In this document: in pieces, positions 1 through 10,799 of the stretch
Numbering within the stretch: position 1 is the stretch's first letter
How the letters are laid out: each line of letters opens with the position of its first letter
Assembly: GCA_022316685.1 (NCBI GenBank)
Contig: JAKJHU010000334.1
Coordinates: 124,001-188,000, forward strand
Length of the DNA stretch: 64,000 nt
Reading direction: 5' to 3'
DNA from: Progne subis subis
Taxonomy: Eukaryota > Chordata > Aves > Passeriformes > Hirundinidae
The notes under the pieces: generated by a model
Seen by the model: only the letters and a program-made list of their open reading frames with translations
Databases searched by the model: none
Told to the model about the DNA's origin: nothing
Position numbers and translations under genes: made by a program

Positions 1-456
1 GAGATGGCCAATTGAGAAAGTTCTTGCCGTGGGTGTAGCTCGGCTCTCTCTCAGTCTCTCCTCAGTCCCAGTCCCTCCGGCGCTGCTGGAAAATGCCGAG
101 CTCCAGGCCCCGGTGGGCCGCAGGTGCAGCCCCCAGTGCTCCCCTGGGTTTTCAGTCTAGAGCAGGTTTAAACAGTTCCAAGAAAAAAAGAAAGAAAAAA
201 AAACAGTCCAGGGAACTTCTCTGCCCTAGCTAGCTGAAACTAACTAAAAGCAAAAAGATCTCTGTCCTGCAGTCTCTCTAAGCTTCCGCCGAACACCGTC
301 CGGAGAAGAATGTGTAGGAGTCAGGCAGTTTTCTCAAAACAAACTCCGCGCTTCTCCTTGCTCTTAGAACCAGTCTTAAAGGCACAGGACTCAATATACA
401 GAGTTCAAACAGAACAGATGATTGGGGATACAAGCATCATAAAGTTACCCTAGGAC
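1..456 (-). repeat. 3' LTR of ERV-A (cut by window edge)
   Basis: This sequence matches 6013-6471 almost base for base, in the same orientation. It ends with the LTR terminus CCTAGGACA on the plus strand, which is TGTCCTAGG at the U3 start of the minus-strand element. About 200 bp of the U5 side lies outside the window. The same family gives the LTRs at 33695-34350 and 41639-42273 and the fragment near 15155-15377. Confidence 0.85.
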
Positions 457-608
457 ATTCCACCCCTTATCCCCATATTGTCAATTTACTAAAACTAATA
501 AATACTCTAGCTCTACACACACATACATCTATATAAAAACAATATGTAATATACAGCTACATACAGTGGCAGTACTATTCAGCACACAACGATAATTACA
601 CACGGTTC

Positions 609-3600
609 TCACTTAATAATTAAATCTCCCTGGGGTACACATCGTGTGGTTCTATTTTTCTGCATTACCCACCATGTGCAGCCTGGCCCCTGAGCAAAGA
701 CAATCCCACGGATGGGATCCTCTGTACTTGAAGCAGGATTGATCCAAACTGTCTTCCTTAACAAACTTCTTACATGTACTACTGGGACTTTCTCTCCATC
801 TACTGTATGTAGGGGCTCAGATTGGGCAGGGCCTGCTCGGTTGGTGGAACCTCTGGTGTTAATTAACCAGGTGGCCTTTGCTAGATGCTGCTCTTAATTT
901 TTGAATGATCCCCCACCTAGTGCTTTCAGGGTGGTTTTTAGCAGTCCATTGTATCTTTCTACCTTCCTTGAAGCTGGTGCATGATAGGGGATATGGTACA
1001 CCCACTCAATGCCATGTTCTTTAGCCTAGTTGTTGATGAGGCTGTTCTTGAAATGAGTTCTATTGTCTGACTCAATCCTCTCAGGGGTACCATGCCTCCA
1101 AAGAACTTGCTTTTCAAGGCCTAGAATGGTGTTCTGGGCAGTAGCGTGAGGCACAGGGTAGGTCTCCAGCCATCTAGTGGTGGCTTCCACCATGGTCAGC
1201 ACGTAGCGCTTGCCTTGGCGGGTTTGGGGAAGGGTGATGTAGTCAATCTGCCAGGCTTCCCCGTACTTATACTTGGACCATCGCCCGCCATACCATAGGG
1301 GCTTCACCCGCTTGGCCTGCTTGATGGCAGCACACGTCTCACAGTCATGGATAACCTGAGAAATACTGTCCATGGTTAGATCCACCCCTCGGTCTCGTGC
1401 CTACTTATAGGTGGCATCTCTGCCCTGGTGACCTGAGGCATCATGGGCCCATCGAGCTAGGAACAACTCTCCCTTGTGTTGCTAATCTAAGTCTATCTTT
1501 GACACTTCTATCTTTGCAGCCTGATCCACCTGCTCGTTGTTTTGGTGCTCCTCATTAGCCTGACTCTTGGGGACATGGGCATCTACATGATGGACTTTGA
1601 CAGGTAGCTTCTCTACCCGAGTGGCAATGTCCTTCCACTCATCTGCAGCCCAGATTGGCTTTCCCCTGCGCTGCCAATTGGCCTTTTTCTACTTCTCCAG
1701 CCATCCCCACAGAGCATTAGCTACTATCCACGAATCAGTGTAGAGGTAGAGCTTTGGCCACTTCTCTCTTTCAGCAATGTCCAGGGCCAGTTGAACAGCT
1801 TTGAGTTCAGCAAGTTGGCTTGACCCACCTTCTCCTTCAGTGGCTTCTGCAACCTGTCGTGTGGGGCTCCATACGGCTGCTTTCCACTTTCGTTTCATCC
1901 CTATGATGCGGCAGGAACCGTCAGTGAAAAGAGCATAGCGTGTTTCTTCTGCTGGCAGTTGGTTGTATGGTGGACCCTCTTCTGCACGTGTCACTTGTTC
2001 CTGCTCCTCTTCATCCATGAGACCAAAGTTTTCACCTTCCGGCCAGTTTGTAATTATCTCCAAAATCCCAGGGTGATTTGGGTTTCCAATGCGGGCGCGC
2101 TGAGTGATGAGGGCAATCCATTTGCTCCATGTGGCATTGGTGGCATGGTGGGTAAGAGGGTACTTCTGCTTTAAACATCCATCCCAGCACTGGTAGTCGA
2201 GGTGCCAGAAGGAGTTGTGTTTCAGTACCTACTACTTCTGAGGCAGCTTGAATTCCTTCATAGGCGGCCAAGATTTCCTTCTCTGTTGGAGTGTAGTTGG
2301 CTTCGGACCCTCTGTAGCTTCGGCTCCAGAATCCCAGTGGCCGGCCCCGAGTCTCCTCAGGCACCTTCTGCCAAAGGCTCCAGGACAGGCCATTGTTTCC
2401 GGCTGCTGAGTAGAGCACGTTCTTCACATCTGGTCCCGTCCTGACTGGGCCAAGGGCTACCGCATGAGCGATCTCCTGTTTGATCTGGGCAAAGGCTTGT
2501 TGCTGTTCAGGGCCCCAGTGGAAATCGTTCTTCTTGCGGGTGACCAGGTAGAGAGGGCTCACAATCTGGCTGTACTCAGGAATGTGCATCCCCCAGAAAC
2601 CTATGGCGCCTAGGAAAGCTTGTGTTTCCTTTTTGTTGGTTGGTGGACACATTGCTGTGATTTTGTTGATGACTTCAGTGGGAATCTGACGCCTTCCATC
2701 TTGCCACTTTATTCCTAGAAATTGGATCTCTCGAGCAGGTCCCTTAACTTTGCTCTTCTTGATAGCAAAGCCAGCCTTCAGGAGAATCTGGATGATCTTC
2801 TCTCCTTTCTCAAACACTTCCATTGCTGTGTTCCCCCACACAATGATGTCATCAATGTACTGTAGATGTTCCGGAGCCTCACCCTTTTCCAGTGCAGCCT
2901 GGATCAGTCCATGGCAGATGGTGGGGCTGTGTTTCCACCCCTGGGGCAGTCGGTTCCAGGTGTACTGCACGCCCCTCCAGGTGAAAGCAAATTGAGGCCT
3001 GCATTCTGCAGCCAGAGGAATGGAGAAAAATGCGTTAGCAATGTCAATTGTGGCGTACCATTTTGCTGCCTTGGACTCCAGATCGTACTGGAGTTCCAGC
3101 ATGTCTGGCACAGCAGCGCTCAAAGGTGGAGTCACTTCGTTCAAGGCACGGTAGTCTACGGTCAATCTCCATTCTCCGTCAGACTTGCGCACAGGCCAGA
3201 TGGGGCTGTTGAAGGGTGAGTGGGTTTTGCTGACCACCCCTTGGCTCTCCAGCTCACGGATCATCTTGTGGATGGGGATCACAGCATCTCGAGTTGTTCT
3301 GTACTGTCGGCGATGCACTGTTGAAGTGGCAATTGGCACTTGTTGCTCTTCCACCTTCAGAAGACCTACAGCAGATGGGTTCTCTGATAGTCCAGGCAAG
3401 GTATTCAACTGCTTAACATCTCCTGTCTCTACAGCTGCTATCCCGAATGCCCACCTAAATCCCTTCGGGTCTTTGTAATAGCCATTCCGGAGGAAGTCTA
3501 TGCCCAAAATGCACGGAGCCTCTGGGCCAGTCACAATAGGGTGTCTCTTCCACTCATTTCCAGTCAGGCTCACATCAGCTTCCACCAAAGTAAAATCTTG

Positions 3601-3790
3601 TGAGCCCCCTGTCACCCCAGCAATGGAAACAGATTCTTCCCCCACGTCTTGATGGGAGTAATGTGCATTGTGCACTAGTGTCAACTAAGGCCTCATATTT
3701 TTGTGGTTCTGATGTGCCAGGCCAACAAATCCACACAGTCCAAAAAACACGGTTTTCCCTAGCCTCTACCTGGCTAGAGGCAGGGCCCCT
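609..3790 (-). pseudogene. pol: ERV-A protease-RT-RNase H-integrase, broken
   Basis: Pol follows gag in the same frame after a single UAG. The protease comes first, with active-site DTG changed to DTS near 3680, and a frameshift follows it. An open stretch of 550 codons (3684-2032) holds RT with LPQGW and QYIDD. A frameshift then moves RNase H to 2063-1689, and a UAG interrupts it at a Trp codon. Integrase 1385-1026 keeps the first two acidic residues (WQIDY, ESDN) and ends at a UAG where ERV-B has Trp. Beyond that, the integrase C-terminal part is traceable to a stop at 609-611. Compared with ERV-B, many changes are G to A on the coding strand. Confidence 0.85.
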
Positions 3791-5584
3791 CTAAGCCTGA
3801 TTATCCCTATTTCCCTGGGTAACCGGAGCTGCTTCCTTCTTGCTAGAACTTCCTCTCACAGTCTTGCCATCCAACAATTCATGCAGCCGTTGTGTCATAG
3901 CATCAGTAGATTCTCCATCCCATCTTTTCATGTTTTCTCCACAATCACGCAGGAAGGACCACAGCTTAGCTCGTGGAATGCCTTTTCCCTCTCTATCTAG
4001 GGAACGTTTGCGTGTGGTGCCAGAGCCCCTAACTTGTACTGCAGAGATCTGGAGAATGTTCTCCTTGAGTTCTTTGTGATTCTCCTCCATCTTGTCTGCT
4101 AATCCCCACACCTCTGTTTCCAAAGCTGCGATTCTTGCATGTGTTGGACCATGCACGGCATCTGCATATGTTCGGAGCTTCTTCGCCATATCCAGCACAG
4201 TCTCCTCTGTCTCATCCCGCTTCATTATTGCTAAAGCAGAGGAGTATTCTTGTGGCCCAAGTCGTACAAGTTTTCGCCACATTACAGGTGTACATGGTAC
4301 CAAGTCGGGGTTCCTAGTGTTTAGGTCATCTGAGAAGACAATCTCCGCCACAGCCATTTCTCTCAAGCGCTGAATCCCTTGTTCAATGGTTTTCCACTGA
4401 GTTTGCTGCAGATAGAGATCATCGACACACAGATATCTTTGTGCCACGCTTCTAAAGACCCGTTCCCAGAGACTGCAAGGACTAGCCTCCCTCATCATTT
4501 CTTGGTCAATAACTGGATCATGTGATAGGGATCCAAGATGTCTCGCTTCAGTGCCATCCAGTATTGTAGCCTCGCCTGCAGCATCCCAAAGACGGACTAA
4601 CCAACTAATTATAGATTCATCAGGTCGTCGAGTATAATCCTTTCTTAGGCCACGAAGGTCCTTCAGGGACAAGGACTCAATAGTATCTCCTGATCTTGTA
4701 GCAGTTGGTCGGGCTCCTGATCTTGTAGCAGTTGGTTGGGCTCTTGATGTTGTAGCAGTTGGTTGGGCTCCTGATCTTGTAGCAGCTGGTTGGGCTTCTG
4801 ATCGTGTGCTAGTTGGTTGGACTCCCAATCTTGTACCAGTTGGTTGGGCTTCCGATTTTGTATCAGTTGGTTCAGCTTCTGACTGTGTATCATCAGTTGC
4901 TTCAGCTTCTGATTGTGTGTCAGGTGGTTTGACTTCCGACTGGGTGTCAGGAGGCACTGAGGATCCTTCACCTGAATCATCATCTACTGGTCGGTCGGTT
5001 TTGTCCGTGTGCTTCTTTCCCTTCTTTACTGCAGCAACTGCCGGTGGCTTAACTTTACTGTCTGGTTTAGCTGCAGCCTGAATAGCTGTGGGGTTGGCTG
5101 CAGCCTGAGTGACTGATTTATCTCCCTGCTCCCTTGCCTCTATCTGCTGCCCTACAGTGTTTAGCAGTGTGTGACTCATTCTAGAAAAGCTATAAGCCAT
5201 ATAGAGGAAAGTCACCAGGTGAAATACCAGGGAGGTGGTGTCTTTAACATTCAGGAGACCCTGAACATTCTCCAAAAGTGATGTAACTGACTTAAAAGAG
5301 AAGAAGGAAAAAAGAGGCTGAAGAGCCTCATCCCCTACTCCTCCTCTAACAAACTGGGTGCAGTTATTGATAAATCCCCAAAACATGCTGCTGGAACTAG
5401 GACGCAGGGTAGGACGAAAGAACCATGAACTGAACATACCCAGAACAAACTCCAGTATCTTTATAAGCTTCTTGTAAGCCATAATCACCGAACCCAGCAA
5501 AATAACTATTCTAATTTGTGCATCCCTAGTGTAAAAGCTGTATGTTAAGGACAATATTGGAGCTATTTCTGGGTAGGAAAACAA
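3791..5584 (-). CDS. gag: ERV-A gag-like polyprotein (open frame)
   Basis: This frame is open for 597 codons. The first ATG is at 5482 (residue 35 of the open frame), so the true start is uncertain. The N-terminal part, about residues 20-150, has several hydrophobic stretches that look membrane-associated. Next comes a charged and Pro-rich linker with about eight tandem 9-residue repeats rich in Gln, Pro, Thr and Ala. The capsid-like part begins near residue 300 with an LVRLWDAAGE stretch, and a coiled-coil-like Glu/Lys segment lies near the end. The frame stops at a UAG (3791-3793) directly continuous with the protease frame. ERV-B gag is homologous but much more divergent than pol. Confidence 0.7.
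   Translation of the reverse strand: MFSYPEIAPILSLTYSFYTRDAQIRIVILLGSVIMAYKKLIKILEFVLGMFSSWFFRPTLRPSSSSMFWGFINNCTQFVRGGVGDEALQPLFSFFSFKSVTSLLENVQGLLNVKDTTSLVFHLVTFLYMAYSFSRMSHTLLNTVGQQIEAREQGDKSVTQAAANPTAIQAAAKPDSKVKPPAVAAVKKGKKHTDKTDRPVDDDSGEGSSVPPDTQSEVKPPDTQSEAEATDDTQSEAEPTDTKSEAQPTGTRLGVQPTSTRSEAQPAATRSGAQPTATTSRAQPTATRSGARPTATRSGDTIESLSLKDLRGLRKDYTRRPDESIISWLVRLWDAAGEATILDGTEARHLGSLSHDPVIDQEMMREASPCSLWERVFRSVAQRYLCVDDLYLQQTQWKTIEQGIQRLREMAVAEIVFSDDLNTRNPDLVPCTPVMWRKLVRLGPQEYSSALAIMKRDETEETVLDMAKKLRTYADAVHGPTHARIAALETEVWGLADKMEENHKELKENILQISAVQVRGSGTTRKRSLDREGKGIPRAKLWSFLRDCGENMKRWDGESTDAMTQRLHELLDGKTVRGSSSKKEAAPVTQGNRDNQA
4680..4965 (-). repeat. 27-bp tandem repeat inside ERV-A gag
   Basis: Roughly eight imperfect 27-bp units, each encoding nine residues (forms such as SGAQPTATR and related), lie in the gag linker. 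The repeat length keeps the frame open. ERV-B has an unrelated 36-bp repeat at the equivalent place. Confidence 0.75.
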
Positions 5585-5775
5585 ACCTAGGGACCAAAAA
5601 GGTATTAAGACCTCAAAAAAGCCTAGGGAACAGAAATGCAGAAAAGACTATTCTAAGAGACGTTAGGACTTCAAGAAGCAGCATGGCCACTGTCTGTTTA
5701 ATCCCTACCCAAAGGACAACAACAACAACAAAAAAATGCAGTTAATAGTAATACAAGTTTTTTCCACTCTCTTTT

Positions 5776-5793
5776 GCCCCGCAGTAGGCGCCA
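5776..5793 (-). other. Primer-binding site of ERV-A
   Basis: On the minus strand this reads TGGCGCCTACTGCGGGGC, ten bases downstream of the 5' LTR end. It resembles the tRNA-Lys type site of ERV-B (28403-28420) but differs in its middle bases. That could be decay or a different primer. Confidence 0.6.
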
Positions 5794-5803
5794 ATTAAGG
5801 GTA

Positions 5804-6471
5804 TGTCCTGGTTTGGAGACAAATTTGGGGGAAAACCCCTGTATAGGATCCCTCTGGGAAGCAAACCCAAGTGGCCCCTCCCTCCAACCAGTGCGAAAAA
5901 AAAAAAAAACCCTTTGTGGAGAAAAGTGGAAAAAACTATTTTACTAAACAAATAAAGTGCATACAAGTATAAAGAATGAATAATATGAAACAATAAAACC
6001 TCTCGTTCTGAAGTGAGATGGCAAATTGAGAAAGTCCTTGCCGTGGGTGGAGCTCGGCTCTCTCTCAGTCTCTCCTCAGTCCCAGTCCCTCCGGCGCTGC
6101 TGGAAAATGCCGAGCTCCAGGCCCCGGTGGGCCGCAGGTGCAGCCCCCAGTGCTCCCCTGGGTTTTCAGTCCAGAGCAGGTTTAAACAGTTCCAAGAAAA
6201 AAGAAAGAAAAAAAAAACAGTCCAGGGAACTTCTCTGCCCTAGCTAGCTGAAACTAACTAAAAGCAAAAAGATCTCTGTCCTGCAGTCTCTCCAAGCCTC
6301 CGCCGAACACCGTCCGGAGAAGAATGTGGAGGAGTCAGGCAGTTTTGTCAAAACAAACTCCGCACTTCTCCTTGCTCTTAGAACCAGTCTTAAAGGCACA
6401 GGACTCAATATACAGAGTTCAAACAGAACAGACGATTGGGGATACAAGCATCATAAAGTTACCCTAGGACA
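5804..6471 (-). repeat. 5' LTR of ERV-A, complete
   Basis: This 668-bp LTR has TGTCCT...AGGACA termini. It matches the truncated 3' LTR at 1-456 and the LTRs at 33695-34350 and 41639-42273 in reverse orientation. The two ERV-A LTRs are very similar, which suggests insertion not long before the locus settled. Confidence 0.9.
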
Positions 6472-8829
6472 GGAGGAAAAACAAAAAGAAAAAGAAAAAA
6501 AAAAACCAAAGCAGGCTTAAGCTTAAAAAATGAACAAAAAAAAAGTTTTAGCAACACACACTAAAAGAATGAAAAAAAGTTGAGAAAAAGAAAACAATCT
6601 CAAACAGAATGACACTTTAAAACACACTTCTCTCCTCTTAAAAACTATTAACTTTCTTATTGAACAACATAGACAGACACAACTTGAGATTTTCAGTCAG
6701 TTTCACTATTTAGACATAATTACTCATTACTTTTTGGAGAAGAGTCTCTCTAAGATTTTTTTATGAAGATGTTTGCCACAAGACAAAATAGTCCAGTGCT
6801 CCCAATGTCACACATCTGCTGTCCCCTGGAGTTTTCACAGACTGTGATGTTCTGTCAGCAAGGCCTCTCAGTGTATCTGGGGTACGATTTACGAATAATA
6901 CTTCTAATCTAAAATCACCTTTTTCTCAAAGGCTGAGACCTCCTTTTAACCCAGGAGTGGGGGCTTTAAAGTTCCCAAATAAATTTCAATTACATCAGTC
7001 CTCAATTTTGATTAGAATAGCATTCTACCCAACATCACTAAGATGCTGCAAAGAACAGTCCATTTCTCCATGGTTTACCCTAGAGAAGTCCGGTTAAAAA
7101 TGTCCACTTCATCAATCCTATTCCAGTATTATTAATTCTTTCACTTCTAATCTAACTGACTTGATTTGGTGTCTGTCCTATGTACCCTCTGATTTCATTC
7201 TTCTTTCTCTCAAGGAGGAGTTGTGCTTTAAAAGCTCCATGTTTCTAGGAAAGGGTTAAATCCGCCCGAGGTTGCAAGGGCCACGTGCAAGCGCCAGGCT
7301 GCATGAGCTGTAGAAAATGCAAAGCTGTGCTGATGGAGGAAGCTGGCAGATGTCCTTTTTTCCACCCCTCGGTCTCCTCCAGGCCGGCCCAGTTCAGAGC
7401 TACCACAGAGCTGTGAAAGGGCTCAACCCAGGCTGCTCCCATGTGGGCAGCAGCTCTCAGGGGCCCGGCCTGGGCCTGCCCACCGCCCACGATGTTACCT
7501 CATGGCTGATTCCAAAGCGAGAGAGAGACCGATCAGCAGCAGATGAGTTTAAAATGTCCCCTCCAAAGTCACATCGACATTTCTCATTGGTCAACTTAGC
7601 TGCCAATATCCCGGCCAGCTTTCTGATGGGTCCCTGTCCTCCCCCCACAAAACCAGGGTGATGGCAGGGAAAAACATTTCACATTTCCTTATAACCAGAA
7701 AACAAAACTGTGCCAACCCATGATAGAAGCCAAAGCTAAAAAATCAGCATTATTTCACATTATTGATTTTTAATTAAATTGAAAAAAAAAAAATCACTGT
7801 ATATTTTGAAATAACTACTACTAATAATAACTATAATACTATATTTCACTTGCACAAAGAAACCTGAGCTCAAGATTTAAACCTTCTTTCTCCCACTCCA
7901 TGTGGGAACATTCCAAAACCAATTCTTCCTTCTGTGGTGCTGATTCCAATGTGCTGTTAACAAAATCCATTTTCATCTTCCCAAACCCACAAGTTCTTTG
8001 CCTTTTTCCATATGCAACTTTTAGATGCATTTTAACACATCCAGCAGTTCAGCCTCTTTTAATCCACTGCTCCACTGCTCTCATGGTGCTCTGACCTCAG
8101 CCCACTCCAGAGCCAGCAAGATATAGGAAAGGACTTCTCATCCACAAATTTCAGATGAGATTGGTTCCTCATATTTACATTTAAAAAGTGACATTTTGGT
8201 GTGATCTGGACAGACTCTGCCAGTGTTGTTTTACCAGTGGGCAGGGTCAGCACCAAAGACACAGACACCACCTGAAGGAATCAGTGTCATTTACTGCAGT
8301 TCAAAGCAGCAAAGGAGCACAAAAGGAGCAGCTCAGCAATGCACCCAACCATCACTACCAAAGATTGCCTGCAGGGATTGAGAAAGATCCATCACCAGTT
8401 CCCCTCAGACTTTCCCATCACCCACATGCACACATCAGCTGGGGGAAGCTGTCCCAGCCAAGGACTGCAGAGCCACTCCCGGACACTGGGAATTGCTGCA
8501 GGTGCCTCCAGCCACAGGTGAGGCTCCGACCTGGCTGGGAGAGGGCCCAGCTCTGATAGTGCTGAATAAACAAACTGACAGCACTTCTAGGGCAGGAACA
8601 GCTGGTTTCATCCTCCTCTTGGGTCCCTCCCAAAGCCTGGCCAGGGCCCAAGGAGGAACCAAGGGAGGTGACTTTGACCATCCAGCCCCAAACAAGGCCA
8701 GATGTCAGATTTCATGGCCTTGTCCGGCTTCTAAACACAGAAAGGTCAATACATGTCTCACTAATGAGTGGATACATCTATCACAGCGCTAATGACCATG
8801 CATATTTCACTAATGAGCAGATACAAAGA
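6472..8829. other. No gene recognised
   Basis: The first part is AT-rich with A-runs near 6480-6600, followed by ordinary mixed sequence. Short open frames around 7245-7660 and 8190-8790 lack any recognisable motif and look like chance frames. No tRNA, LTR or CR1 signature was seen. Confidence 0.5.
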
Positions 8830-8924
8830 TAACCTTTGGTGGGAAGGTTGATGCAGAGGTCACCTTTGGCTCAGGGCCTGCTGTTCAGGCCTCACTCAGG
8901 CCTCTTGTCCAGGCCTGGGATGAG

Positions 8925-9015
8925 CAGGGACATCTTTCACCAGATCAGGTTGTTCAGAGCCCTGTCCCAGCTGGACTTGAATGTTTCCAGGGATGGGGCA
9001 TTGACCTCCTGCAGC
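8925..9015 (-). mobile_element. CR1 LINE 3'-region fragment
   Basis: The complement carries the typical CR1 wording around a 'CCCATCCCTGGAAACATTCA' stretch followed by 'CTGAACAACCTGATCTGGTG'. It is a short piece without the terminal octamer repeat, copied inside the duplicated block (see 27545-27640). Confidence 0.7.
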
Positions 9016-9639
9016 CCCCCACATCCCCCCTGGCCATGGAACCTGGCTGCAGAAATGGGTCCTTGGGGCGCTTTCCAAGGAAACTTGAAGGGATGAGGGA
9101 TCCAAAGCCAGCAGTGGGCTCAGTGCAGTGCCCATGGCCACAGCCCCTTGCAATGGCCCAGGGCAGGTTGGGATGATGATCCACCCTCACTCCTGGCCCA
9201 GGGCAGGGCTGCAGTGCTCTTGGTGGCACCTTGGGCTTGGTACACACTTGAGGAGGGTTTCTGTTTACACTGGGGAAAGTCAGGAGTTTTAGATTGCTTC
9301 AAAAATAAAATAAGAAAATCCCTCTTAGCTTAATGTACAACCAGGTCTCCTAGGAAAGCAGGTCCCAGGTGAGGGAGAGGATGGGGTTGGGGAATGTGGA
9401 GCAAGGTTGTCCACACCGGGTCAGATCCCAAGGCACAGCTTCTCTGAGCAGGCCAGACCTCCTTGGGAGATCCTGGTTCAGTATCAACCACAAAATGCTG
9501 CAGTCACCTCTTGTGTAATGAGAACAGTAATGAAATAGATCCTTGAAAATAGGAATACATATTTCTTAGAAGCTCTTTGAAATATTTCTGCATAACTGCA
9601 GCAGGAAACCTTCCTAATGAAGCCAGAGGGAAATCAAGG

Positions 9640-10560
9640 CAGAACCATGGTTTGTCAGGACTTGCTTGATGCTAATGAGCCCTGTGGTGGATTTGGTGTT
9701 GAACCCTGGAACCTCCGGGCCTGAGAGGAGATTGCACAAACCTTTCCAGGAGTCAAAGTCAGAAGAAAAACCCAAAGTGTCAGATTTGGTGTTGAACCCT
9801 GGTGGATTTGGTGTTGAACCCTGGAACCTCCGGGCCTGAGAGGAGATTGCACAAACCTTTCCAGGAGTCAAAGTCAGAAGAAAAACCCAAAGTGTCTCGA
9901 TGCATCAATGGGTCCCACTGAGGTCCATTCCCAACACAGGCTCCTCCTGGAGTCCATGAAGGAGATAACTGGAGGGCCAGGATTGCACAAAAAACCTCTC
10001 AGAGACTCAGTGGCAAAAAGAAGTACTTAAATTAATCCTGAGTACCTTGAAGCATTAATGAGCCCCACTGAGTGTTGTTACTGGCTAAGAATCTCAAGGG
10101 ACTAATTAAAGCAGATAATTGGGGCCATGATTGCACAAACCTCTCAGACTCTTTTTTGACACAGTTTTGTGCCAAAAAAAAAGTTCTTCAATACCTTGAC
10201 TACCCTAAAGAATTAATAAGCCCCACGGTTTTTACTGAAAGAGAATCCCAAGGGATTTATTAAAGTAGATAATTCGGGACATGATTGCACAATCATTCTC
10301 GTAGTCAGTTCTAAAAGGGCAACACCAAGTACCTTTAAAAACCTGAAGTTCCTTAAAGTATTAATGAGCCCCACAGAGTGTTGTTACTTACAGAGCCTCT
10401 CAAGGGACTAATTAGAGCAGATAATTGGAGGCCATGATTGCACAAACCTCTCAGAGACTCCAAGGCAAAAGCAAAACCCTAAGTCCTTTGAAAAATCTGC
10501 AGTCCCTGGGAGCATTCAGGAGCCCCCCAGGGCCATTGCTGACCAAGGCTCCCCAGGGAC
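9640..10560 (-). repeat. Tandem array, ~115-155 bp units
   Basis: Six or so degenerate units each carry a 'GATTGCACAAACCT' motif (near 9743, 9848, 9983, 10132, 10283 and 10437) and a 'TTAATGAGCCCCACTGAG' type motif. The first two units are almost identical at a 115-bp offset. The array recurs in reverse at 25990-26880. No coding potential is conserved between units. Confidence 0.8.
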
Positions 10561-10799
10561 TCCTTCCAGCACATCCTTGAGGCCACTGGCATGTGAGGGG
10601 GATGCTGAGGGCAGCACAAGGGGCTGACAGTGCCCAGCCTTGCTGGGGCTGTGCCAGGAGGCCCCAGGGCCTCAGGACAAGGTGTCTCCTCACAGCCCTT
10701 GGTGGCACAGAGGCTGCTGTGCCCCAGGACACCAAGACTTGGCTTCTCTTAGTCCCCACCTGTCATCACTGCCTCCAGTTCTCTGCTCTGCCTGGGGCC

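Larger units (their letters stand above)
1..6471 (-). mobile_element. ERV-A: ERVL-like provirus, no env
   Basis: Read on the minus strand, this is LTR, primer-binding site, gag, protease, RT, RNase H, integrase, LTR. The RT has the YIDD active-site form and is nearly identical in protein to the plus-strand ERV-B pol at 30.4-33.5 kb. No env or dUTPase lies between integrase and the 3' LTR. The integrase region carries stops and pol carries frameshifts, so the provirus is dead, although gag is open for about 600 codons. ERVL (class III) assignment rests on the overall pol type and the lack of env. It is family knowledge, not a database search. The element runs off the left edge. Confidence 0.85.

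Noticed and set aside
9640..10560. Regular repeat spacing as a CRISPR-like array
   Set aside because: Units are 115-155 bp, degenerate throughout, and the genome is a vertebrate's. It is a tandem repeat.
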